DNA from: TMED14 sp965657195
Lineage (GTDB): Bacteria > Bacteroidota > Bacteroidia > Flavobacteriales > Schleiferiaceae
NCBI GenBank assembly: GCA_965657195.1
Contig: CBFHNK010000045.1
Coordinates: 1-13,980 of the forward strand
Length of the DNA stretch: 13,980 nt
Direction of reading: 5' to 3'
This document shows positions 1-6,322 of this stretch, in pieces (the first letter of the stretch is position 1; each line of letters opens with the position of its first letter). Position numbers and translations under genes: made by a program. The notes under the pieces are model-generated. The model saw only the letters and a list, made by a program, of their open reading frames with translations. It had not been told where the DNA came from and did not search any database.

Positions 1-330
1 CCCTTCACGCCCATTCGCGGATACTACGAACAGCTACCGTTCACCAACCCAGACGGTAGCCCGTACATTGACTTTCCGTACCCTACCGAAAACGGCCAAA
101 TGGGCATTTTGTACGGAGACCTCAACAGCAAGCGCCTGCCCGACTACCACCGCCTTGACTTGACCGCCAAAAAGGCCTGGGACATCAAGGAACACCAACG
201 TCTCGAGGCGTCTTTGGCCATTACCAACGTCTACAACCGACGAAATATTTTCTACTACGACACCCCTAAGGCGCAGCGGGTCAACCAGCTGCCAATTATG
301 CCGACGGTGTTGCTGAGCTACGCCTTCTAA
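1..330 (+). CDS. TonB-dependent receptor, C-terminal end (partial, 5' end outside window)
   Basis: The reading frame is open from base 1 and ends at TAA 328-330, leaving 109 residues of a protein that starts upstream. The visible part looks like the last strands of a TonB-dependent outer-membrane receptor: a YHRLDL segment (a 'P-x-YHRLDL' strand common near the end of these barrels), alternating polar and hydrophobic strands, an ITNVYNRRNIFYY segment (the typical 'N-(L/V)-(Y/F)-N-R-x-N' element), a QLPIMP turn and a final strand ending in SYAF. A C-terminal phenylalanine is the usual signal for barrel assembly by the BAM complex. Such receptors import siderophores, vitamins or glycans using TonB energy; the substrate cannot be told because the plug domain is missing. 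The stop lies 30 nt before pyrG, and the -33 part of the pyrG promoter appears to lie inside its last codons. Confidence 0.85.
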   Translation, partial: PFTPIRGYYEQLPFTNPDGSPYIDFPYPTENGQMGILYGDLNSKRLPDYHRLDLTAKKAWDIKEHQRLEASLAITNVYNRRNIFYYDTPKAQRVNQLPIMPTVLLSYAF

Positions 331-343
331 TGCCCTAACTTTG
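310..343 (+). promoter_or_regulatory. Predicted Bacteroidota-type promoter for pyrG-yidC
   Basis: TAACTTTG at 336-343 matches the Bacteroidota -7 consensus TAnnTTTG exactly. A TTG at 310-312, 23 nt upstream, could be the -33 element, although the spacing is at the long end. Transcription would start roughly 10 nt before the pyrG ATG at 361, giving a very short leader with no Shine-Dalgarno sequence, as is common in this phylum. The promoter overlaps the end of the receptor gene. The assignment is by pattern only. Confidence 0.55.
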
Positions 344-360
344 CGCGAACCTCGCAGCGC

Positions 361-1974
361 ATGGCAAATCAGGCAAAATACATTTTCGTCACCGGTGGCG
401 TCACCTCTTCATTGGGCAAGGGCATTGTGGCTTCGTCGCTCGCCAAACTTCTTCAGGCCCGTGGGTTTTCGGTAACCATTCAGAAGTTTGACCCCTACCT
501 CAACATTGATCCGGGTACCCTGAACCCCTACGAGCACGGCGAGTGCTACGTCACCAACGACGGGGCCGAAACCGACCTCGACCTCGGCCACTACGAGCGC
601 TACCTCAACCGCCCGACCTCACAGGCAAACAACGTGACGACGGGCCGCATCTACCAGCACGTCATCGACAAAGAGCGCCGCGGCGACTACTTGGGCAAGA
701 CGGTGCAGATTATTCCGCACATCACCGACGAAATCAAGCGCCGAATGCTCCTTTTGGGCGAGGACGGGCGCTACGAGATTGTCATCACTGAAATTGGCGG
801 AACCGTAGGCGACATCGAAGCCCTTCCGTTCATTGAAGCGGTCCGCCAGCTTCGCTGGGAACTGGGAACGCGCTGCGTGAGCGTGCACCTCACTTTGGTT
901 CCCTACCTGCGGGCCACCGGCGAACTCAAAACCAAGCCGACGCAGCACTCGGTCAAAATGCTCCAGGAGTCTGGCGTTCAGCCAGACATCCTCGTGTGCC
1001 GCGCCGAACACAGCCTCGGAGAAGACGTGCGCCGCAAGCTGGCGCTGTTCTGCAACGTCACCCCCGATGCGGTCATAGAGTCACTCGATGCACAGACCAT
1101 TTACGAGGTTCCGATGCTGCTACGCGACCAGGCGATGGATCAAGTAGTACTGCGCAAATTGGGCCTCTCGGTCGAGGGCAAGCCCGAGCTCAAGAAGTGG
1201 GAGTCGTTTGTGGCCAATCTACTCAATCCAGAGCGCGAAGTCCGCATTGGCCTCATTGGTAAGTACGTCGAGCTCAAGGACTCGTACAAGTCGATCAGCG
1301 AAGCCCTTATTCACGCCGGAACCGAGCACCGCGCCAAAGTCCACATCGAGTGGATTCACTCTGAGGAGCTGACCCCTGAAAACGCCGCTTCGCACCTCGA
1401 GGGGCTGCACGGGGTATTGGTGGCCCCTGGATTCGGAGCCCGCGGCTTCGAAGGCAAAATTGAAGCGGTGCGCATCGCGCGTGAGCACGGAATCCCCTTC
1501 CTCGGAATCTGCTTCGGCATGCAAGCCTCAGTAATTGAGTACGCCCGCAACGTCCTTGGACTTCAGGGTGCCAACTCAAGCGAGGTGGATCCCGAAACGC
1601 CCCACGCCGTAATTGACCTCATGGCCGGCCAAAAGGACATCACCGACAAGGGCGGAACCATGCGCCTCGGCGCCTGCGACTGCGCCCTCGAGCCCGGAAG
1701 CAAGCTTGCCCAACTCTACGGAAGCGAGCTCATTTCAGAGCGCCACCGCCACCGCTACGAGTTCAACAACGCCTTTCGCGCGGAACTCACCGCCGCAGGC
1801 CTTCAGCCTGTGGGCATAAATCCTCAAAACGACCTCGTTGAGATCGTAACCATTCCGACGCACCCCTGGTTTGTGGGTGTGCAGTTTCACCCGGAGTACC
1901 GCTCCACCGTCGAAGCGCCGCACCCGCTGTTCACCTCGTTTGTCGAGGCTGCGCTTCAGCACGCACACGTTTAA
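361..1974 (+). CDS. pyrG: CTP synthase (glutamine-hydrolysing)
   Basis: Converts UTP to CTP using ATP and ammonia released from glutamine, the last step of de novo pyrimidine nucleotide synthesis, in the cytosol. The 537 residues are full length for the family (about 535-545). The N-terminal synthetase domain (about 1-270) opens with FVTGGVTSSLGKGI at residues 9-22, containing the P-loop, followed by the conserved DGAETDLDLGHYER block (67-80) and a GGTVGDIE block (146-153). The C-terminal class I glutamine amidotransferase domain (about 295-530) has the oxyanion-region APGFGARG (355-362), the nucleophile elbow GICFGMQ with Cys384, and the His510/Glu512 pair in VQFHPEY. All catalytic residues are present, so the enzyme should be active. 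The ATG at 361 gives the expected N-terminus. yidC follows 3 nt after the stop, indicating one transcript. Confidence 0.98.
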   Translation: MANQAKYIFVTGGVTSSLGKGIVASSLAKLLQARGFSVTIQKFDPYLNIDPGTLNPYEHGECYVTNDGAETDLDLGHYERYLNRPTSQANNVTTGRIYQHVIDKERRGDYLGKTVQIIPHITDEIKRRMLLLGEDGRYEIVITEIGGTVGDIEALPFIEAVRQLRWELGTRCVSVHLTLVPYLRATGELKTKPTQHSVKMLQESGVQPDILVCRAEHSLGEDVRRKLALFCNVTPDAVIESLDAQTIYEVPMLLRDQAMDQVVLRKLGLSVEGKPELKKWESFVANLLNPEREVRIGLIGKYVELKDSYKSISEALIHAGTEHRAKVHIEWIHSEELTPENAASHLEGLHGVLVAPGFGARGFEGKIEAVRIAREHGIPFLGICFGMQASVIEYARNVLGLQGANSSEVDPETPHAVIDLMAGQKDITDKGGTMRLGACDCALEPGSKLAQLYGSELISERHRHRYEFNNAFRAELTAAGLQPVGINPQNDLVEIVTIPTHPWFVGVQFHPEYRSTVEAPHPLFTSFVEAALQHAHV

Positions 1975-1977
1975 ATC

Positions 1978-3699
1978 ATGGAACAACGTCCGTTTTTGGA
2001 TCGCAACCAGCTGATCGGTTTTGGCCTCATTGGGGCTATTTTACTCGGAACCTCGTACTGGGCCAGCACCATGGAGCCCGCCGCCGAGCCTATGGCTACC
2101 CAAGAAGTTACCACGGCCACCACAGCGTCACAACCTGAAGTTGCCGCGGTCGATTCCGCTGCCGCCGCCGCCGACACCCTGGCACCCGAGCAAGAGTTCA
2201 CGCTTGAAAACGCTCAGGTTCGCTACGTTATCAGCAATCGCGGAGGTCAAATCAAGTACGCCGAGCTCAAAGAATACCTCGACTGGCAGGGCAAACCGCT
2301 GCGTGTCATCGACGGCAATCAAGTTCTTGAAGGTCTCACCAACGATGCCATGGTAGCGAGCCAGAACGGATCAAAACTTCAGTTCACAAGCGACCAAGGC
2401 ACCACGTGGTCGTACGAACTTCCGGCCGAGGGCTACGGCCTCCGCTGGGCGCTTCAAACTCCGAGCACTTCAGACCTCACGCTGACTTGGAAGCAGCAGG
2501 GAATCCGCCACGAAAAGAGTAAAACGAACGAGACCACCAACTCAAGCACGTACTACTACGAGAACGCCGAAGAAGACCGCAGCAGCCTCAGTGACGGCCG
2601 CGACGACGAAGAGTCTGGTGAAAACCTCGGCTGGGTAGCGCACAAGCAGCAGTACTTCAGCAGCATTCTGCAAGCCGATCAGGGCATCCAAAAGGCGGAT
2701 ATGCAGATTCGCGTCGCATCAGACACGTCGCACACCCTGAACTACGAGTCCAAGCTCACTTTTGCGAGCGAAAACGGAATCGTTTCAGCCCAAGGCATCT
2801 GGTACCATGGTCCCAATCAATACGCTATTCTGAAGGCATTTGACCAGAATTTTGACCAGGTGATTCCATTTGGATGGGGCATCTTCGGTTGGATCGGTAA
2901 GTACGTGGTTTCGCCGCTCTTCAACTTTTTGGACGGATACGGCCTCAACTACGGTTTGATCATCTTGCTGATGGCGGCCCTCATCAAACTCGTGCTATCG
3001 CCGCTCACCTTCACGAGCTACAAGAGCATGGCCAAGATGCGCGTGCTCAAGCCCGAGATGGACGAACTCAACGAGAAGTTTAAAGATGCCGACCCCGCAA
3101 AAAAGCAGCAGGAGACCATGGCGCTGTACCAAAAGGCGGGCGTAAACCCCCTCGGAGGGTGCATCCCCCAGCTCTTGTCGCTACCCATCCTGATTGCGAT
3201 GTTCCGCTTCTTCCCGGTGTCCATTGAACTACGCCAGCAGGCCTTCTTGTGGGCCGACGACTTATCGAGCTACGACAGCATCCTGAGCCTTCCGTTTGAA
3301 ATCCCATTCTACGGAGCCCACGTGTCGCTATTTACACTGCTCATGGCCATCTCCACGTTCTTGTACACCAAGTTCAACAACTCAATGACGCCCACCTCGG
3401 GCAACAGCATGATGCAGCAGCAGATGATGATCATTCAGTACCTGATGCCGTTCATGCTGCTTGTGTGGTTCAACAACTACTCGTCCGGACTGTCCTACTA
3501 CTACTTCATCTCAAACGTCCTAACGTTTGGCCAGCAGTGGATCATCAAGGAGTTCGTGATCGATGAAAAGGCCATCCGCGCCAAAATCGACGAGACTAAG
3601 GCCAAGGGCGGATCCCAGTCGCGCTTCGCCAAGAAGATGAACGACATGCTCGAGGCGAACAAAGAGGCGGGGAATCGTCGCGCGCGCCGCAGTAAATAG
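1978..3699 (+). CDS. yidC: Membrane protein insertase YidC
   Basis: Inner-membrane insertase (YidC/Oxa1/Alb3 family) that inserts and folds membrane proteins, alone or with SecYEG. The 573 residues are a little short for Bacteroidota homologues but complete. An N-terminal transmembrane helix (about 11-29) precedes a low-complexity Ala/Thr/Glu linker (about 32-70) and the periplasmic beta-rich P1 domain (about 73-290). The conserved insertase core follows: a helix at about 323-342, a charged cytoplasmic hairpin (about 346-385), the family signature AGVNPLGGCIPQLLSLPI (387-404), and further helices near 396-413, 445-463 and 485-515. The C-terminus is rich in Lys and Arg (from about 540, ending NRRARRSK), consistent with a ribosome-binding tail. 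The gene starts 3 nt after pyrG and probably shares its transcript. I see no convincing terminator directly after it; the repeat region at 3767-3860 follows. Confidence 0.97.
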   Translation: MEQRPFLDRNQLIGFGLIGAILLGTSYWASTMEPAAEPMATQEVTTATTASQPEVAAVDSAAAAADTLAPEQEFTLENAQVRYVISNRGGQIKYAELKEYLDWQGKPLRVIDGNQVLEGLTNDAMVASQNGSKLQFTSDQGTTWSYELPAEGYGLRWALQTPSTSDLTLTWKQQGIRHEKSKTNETTNSSTYYYENAEEDRSSLSDGRDDEESGENLGWVAHKQQYFSSILQADQGIQKADMQIRVASDTSHTLNYESKLTFASENGIVSAQGIWYHGPNQYAILKAFDQNFDQVIPFGWGIFGWIGKYVVSPLFNFLDGYGLNYGLIILLMAALIKLVLSPLTFTSYKSMAKMRVLKPEMDELNEKFKDADPAKKQQETMALYQKAGVNPLGGCIPQLLSLPILIAMFRFFPVSIELRQQAFLWADDLSSYDSILSLPFEIPFYGAHVSLFTLLMAISTFLYTKFNNSMTPTSGNSMMQQQMMIIQYLMPFMLLVWFNNYSSGLSYYYFISNVLTFGQQWIIKEFVIDEKAIRAKIDETKAKGGSQSRFAKKMNDMLEANKEAGNRRARRSK

Positions 3700-3766
3700 C
3701 GCCTGGCAAGGTTGGCGAGGTTAGCTCGTTGGCGATTGCTAAGCTTAATTCTGTTTCTTGCTACTC

Positions 3767-3860
3767 GTTTCTTGTTGCCGCGGTTAACTCTGTTGCTAGT
3801 GACTAGTTTCTTGTTGCCGCGGTTAACTCTGTTGCTAGTGACTAGTTTCTTGTTGCCGCG
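3767..3860. repeat. 39-nt tandem repeat downstream of yidC
   Basis: Two identical 39-nt copies lie at 3767-3805 and 3806-3844, followed by a 16-nt partial copy (GTTTCTTGTTGCCGCG) at 3845-3860. A decayed fragment, GTTTCTTG, lies just upstream at 3753-3760. Each unit contains the palindromes CCGCGG and GTTAAC and the near-palindrome CTAGTGACTAG. The plus strand reads open as FLLPRLTLLLVTS repeats from a TTG at 3712, but that frame has no ATG and no recognisable protein, so I treat the array as non-coding. On the minus strand the unit contains AACAAGAAACTAGTCAC, which resembles a piece of the queA repeat at 6628-6764. Confidence 0.9.
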
Positions 3861-4078
3861 CTGGATGCAAGAGCCGCATTGGCGTAAGCGCTAAAGGCGT
3901 GAGGCCGTGAAGCTGCCCGAGCGCCGCAGGCGCGAAGGTCACAAGTCCGCACGCACTGTGTTCGGGTATAACCGGATTTTACTTTTTGTGCCGTTGTTTC
4001 AGACGTACGGAATTCCGCGATGTGCACGTCAATGTGCGAAGGGGCATAGGTAGTATACAAAAACTAAATTGTGGCCCA
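3861..4078. other. Gene-free spacer with GC-rich, possibly structured element
   Basis: No credible gene lies here. Bases about 3870-3955 are GC-rich and full of short complementary blocks; the clearest is GCGCC-GCA-GGCGC at 3921-3933. The stretch directly abuts the 39-nt tandem array. Its composition changes abruptly to AT-rich after about 3965. Bases 3965-4078 hold a CGGAATTCCG palindrome (4008-4017) and nothing else I can name. It could be an intergenic repeat element, a small RNA or simply a folded 3' region of the yidC transcript; the sequence alone does not decide. Confidence 0.35.
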
Positions 4079-4105
4079 ATAAAAAAGCCGGCACAGGGCC
4101 GGCTT
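4079..4105 (-). terminator. Rho-independent terminator of the queA/endonuclease/Omp28 group
   Basis: Read on the minus strand, an 8-bp stem AAGCCGGC / GCCGGCTT (plus coordinates 4098-4105 and 4085-4092, the last two pairs using the A/T run) with a 5-nt loop is followed by a run of T (complement of 4081-4086, then TATT). It lies 21 nt past the stop codon of the Omp28-like gene, the expected position for ending that transcript. On the plus strand the T run is missing, so it should act mainly in the minus direction. Confidence 0.88.
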
Positions 4106-4126
4106 CGAAGTCATGAGGGACGTGAA

Positions 4127-5095
4127 TTACTTCTTGTCGATGAATCCATTGCTGAAGATTACACCAAGCTCGCCGTCGGTGCGGGGCTCCCAAAGAAGGG
4201 TGGCAACTTCAATTTTAACGTCAGGCATCAAGGTCTTCACGGCTTGCATTTGTACGTTGCCTTCAACGGGGATCTTAATTACGATCGGAGTGTACTTCGA
4301 TCCGAAGATGTCGCCTTCGAAGAAGTCATCGCCAAGTGGGTTGATGCTGTCAAGTTCCACACCGTAGGGATTTTGGGTCAGACCTGCTACCATCGGAATG
4401 TGGTCGTGCTGGTAGATGTCGTCGCCAATTTTACCCGACAGAGGATCAACTTGAGAGGTCCAACGGGTAGGTGTGTTGCCAGAGCCGGTAGTGGCGATGG
4501 GCACTGAAGAAACTTGGTTGAGGTTCACGGGGATTCCGCCCGCGCTGTACTCTTTGGCGTCGATGTTTGTGACCATGAGGTACGACTGAACGTAGTACTT
4601 CGCGTCTTTGGCGTTCTGGAAGAACTGAACCTTTGGGTAGACGTAAATCGTGTCGCCGGTCGCGTTGTACTGCCACGCATGGGTTACGCCGACTTTGGGC
4701 TCGTTCAAAAGGGCTCCGGCAATAGGTCCAAGAATGTCTTGGCCCGCATCGGAATTTTGAACGTAGAAGTTGGGCACGCCCGTGGTAGGGAACGCAGTGT
4801 TGATCGCAGTTTGAACGCTGGTCTCGAAGGGGTCTCCGGTGTGCGACGCGAACGGAATGATCATGGATTCGCCAGAAACCGAATCAAAGTAGGTGTTTTG
4901 CGCAATCAGCATCAGCTCTGCACCGTTGGGGCAGTACTGGCACCAGGTTCCGGTGGTTTCGATGACGAGAACCTTCTGGTCGGGGTTCACAGTAAGTGAA
5001 TCCGTGATGTAGACCTCGGGAAGGGGTTCGGGTTCAGGCTTGCGGCACGAGGCCAGGGCGACTGCAGCGAGACTGAGGTAGGCGAGTTGTTTCAT
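4127..5095 (-). CDS. Omp28-like lipoprotein with thioredoxin-type CxxC motif
   Basis: The 322-residue protein begins MKQLAYLSLAAVALASC, a lipoprotein signal peptide with the lipobox LASC, so Cys17 should be lipidated and the protein anchored in the outer (or inner) membrane facing the periplasm or surface. After a Pro/Glu-rich linker comes a thioredoxin-fold domain (about 35-140): strand KVLVIETTGTW, then WCQYCPNG with the redox pair Cys52/Cys55, and the expected cis-proline in TTGVPNFYV (Pro108). The remaining 180 residues are beta-rich. This arrangement matches Omp28-related outer-membrane proteins of Bacteroidota, named after the Porphyromonas protein; the biological role is not established, and disulfide exchange is inferred from the CxxC motif. 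It starts 46 nt after the endonuclease-fold gene on the same strand and is followed by a terminator, so it is probably the last gene of that operon. Confidence 0.85.
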   Translation of the reverse strand: MKQLAYLSLAAVALASCRKPEPEPLPEVYITDSLTVNPDQKVLVIETTGTWCQYCPNGAELMLIAQNTYFDSVSGESMIIPFASHTGDPFETSVQTAINTAFPTTGVPNFYVQNSDAGQDILGPIAGALLNEPKVGVTHAWQYNATGDTIYVYPKVQFFQNAKDAKYYVQSYLMVTNIDAKEYSAGGIPVNLNQVSSVPIATTGSGNTPTRWTSQVDPLSGKIGDDIYQHDHIPMVAGLTQNPYGVELDSINPLGDDFFEGDIFGSKYTPIVIKIPVEGNVQMQAVKTLMPDVKIEVATLLWEPRTDGELGVIFSNGFIDKK

Positions 5096-5141
5096 AAATG
5101 TTATGGGCTTATTCCCAACGTTCCGCTAAAATACGTGCTTT

Positions 5142-6287
5142 TTAGTTGCGAACCACCTCCATTCGCAGCGGAAGGTGGTCCGATGCGCCACCGCGGTACC
5201 TGAGGCCTTCAAAGCTTCCTCGGATTTGGTAGCCGTTTTTCGTGTGCTTGAGTCCGTACGGAATCGCCGTGCACCGTACTCGCCATCGTGCTGAGGGTCC
5301 GATCCATACGCCGTCCAGCGCTTCGAGTCGGCCGCGGTAGGCAAAGCTTCCGGGCAAGTTGCTGGGGTAGTGGGGGCGGAATTTTTTTGTGCGGAGCCAT
5401 TGAGCCAACGGTCCATCCAATCCTTCGTTGAGGTCGCCCGTGATGCCATCAATTGGAGTTGATATCTGCGCATACATGTCTGCGAGTGCATCTGCGCGCG
5501 CCTTCGGCGACGGGGCCCGCTGCGAGGGTAGGTGGAGCCATAGCCAGGTGAGGCGAGTTCCGTCGGGGAGCTTCCAGCGGACCCAAAGTGCTTCACGGGT
5601 GGGGTAGTCTTGCCCCGGATGGATCCATGCGACGCTGTCCACGCGCAAGCGTTCGGGGTTGTACCAGACTGCGACGTCGATGCCGCGTCCGTCAGGGCTG
5701 TCGCGGTGCAGGCGCCACAGGCGCCATGCGGGCGGCCACCTCCGCTCAAGGTCATCGAGCACGTCGGCGTTCTCTACCTCGCACACGCCAATCGCGTCGG
5801 GGATGGGGCCGCCAGCGGCCGCGGCGAGGCCGCGGCCCACCGCGTACAGCTTTGTGAAGTACCTCCTCGAATCCCACTTGTACGGACCCTCGGGCAAAAA
5901 ATCACGATCCCTTGGACCTGAATTCGCCACAGTGTCAAACAAATTGTGAAGATTCCACCACACGAACAGCAACGAATCTTCAGAGAGGGGTTCATCGAAC
6001 GAATTGAATTGTCCTCCTGATGACCTACTCCTATGGATTGCCTCGTTCCCCTCTTGACCCCCGAACCCTGCGATCCCTGACCACCAATCCGCGGCCTGCG
6101 TGCGCCCATCGGTGCGCCAAACTGCGTCCCGAGTGCGCCCATCGGCGTGCCGAACCGCGTCCCGAGTGCGCCAAACCGCGTCCCGAGTGCGCCAATCGGC
6201 GCGCCAAACATCATGCGCCGCCTGTGTGCGTCCATCGGCGCACCAAACTCCGCTCCCCACGAGCAACCAAACCAGCATGCGATTCAT
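5142..6287 (-). CDS. Exported endonuclease/exonuclease/phosphatase family protein
   Basis: The 381-residue protein has an N-terminal hydrophobic segment (MNRMLVWLLVGSGVW) that looks like a signal peptide, then a low-complexity Arg/Ala/Asp/Trp-rich region with 11-residue repeats (RDAVWRTDGRT-like, about 17-66), then an EEP-fold domain (about 105-380). Catalytic motifs of the fold are all visible: WNLHNLFD with Asn112, GVCEVEN with metal-binding Glu170, the LHLPSQ strand with His252, GDLNE with Asp285/Asn287, and the final SDH (369-371). The family is Mg-dependent and cleaves phosphoester bonds in DNA, RNA or other phosphates; the substrate here is unknown. I chose the ATG at 6287 because the signal peptide begins there; an in-frame GTG at 6302 would add five residues. 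The gene begins 35 nt after queA and precedes the Omp28-like gene. The variable repeat region lies outside the fold and probably acts only as a linker. Confidence 0.88.
   Translation of the reverse strand: MNRMLVWLLVGSGVWCADGRTQAAHDVWRADWRTRDAVWRTRDAVRHADGRTRDAVWRTDGRTQAADWWSGIAGFGGQEGNEAIHRSRSSGGQFNSFDEPLSEDSLLFVWWNLHNLFDTVANSGPRDRDFLPEGPYKWDSRRYFTKLYAVGRGLAAAAGGPIPDAIGVCEVENADVLDDLERRWPPAWRLWRLHRDSPDGRGIDVAVWYNPERLRVDSVAWIHPGQDYPTREALWVRWKLPDGTRLTWLWLHLPSQRAPSPKARADALADMYAQISTPIDGITGDLNEGLDGPLAQWLRTKKFRPHYPSNLPGSFAYRGRLEALDGVWIGPSARWRVRCTAIPYGLKHTKNGYQIRGSFEGLRYRGGASDHLPLRMEVVRN
6100..6258 (-). repeat. 33-nt imperfect tandem repeat inside the endonuclease-fold gene
   Basis: On the plus strand, units begin with GTGCG: 6100-6132 and 6133-6165 (33 nt each, three mismatches or so), 6166-6186 (21 nt, lacking 12 internal bases), 6187 to about 6222 (diverged) and 6226-6258 (diverged). 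All length differences between the clear units are multiples of three, so the host gene stays in frame. The units encode the Arg/Asp/Trp-rich 11-residue repeats between signal peptide and catalytic domain. Confidence 0.85.
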
Positions 6288-6322
6288 GACCGCAAGCTGC
6301 ACCCGCTAGTCGGGGCAGACGT

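Noticed and set aside
3700..3735. A terminator directly after yidC (CGAG-GTTAG-CTCG)
   Set aside because: The stem is only 4 bp and is not followed by a T run.
3767..3860. The 39-nt array as a CRISPR
   Set aside because: The copies are directly adjacent with no unique spacers between them, and there are no cas genes nearby.
3712..3894. A 60-codon plus-strand frame starting at TTG over the 39-nt repeats, reading FLLPRLTLLLVTS repeats
   Set aside because: It has no ATG, no recognisable protein, and is only open because the 39-nt unit is a multiple of three without stops. The repeat is better explained as non-coding.
3842..4060. A 72-codon minus-strand frame through the GC-rich spacer
   Set aside because: It runs through the possible structured element and part of the tandem repeat, has unusual Cys/Arg/Ala-rich composition, no conserved-looking domain and no suitable promoter.
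3986..4507. A 173-codon plus-strand frame, and another at 4514-4999
   Set aside because: Both are antisense to the Omp28-like gene, which has a signal peptide, CxxC motif and terminator. The antisense products show no domain features.
5774..6235. An overlapping minus-strand frame with GALGTRFGAPM repeats inside the endonuclease-fold gene
   Set aside because: It is a shifted reading of the 33-nt array and then runs through the catalytic domain in the wrong frame.
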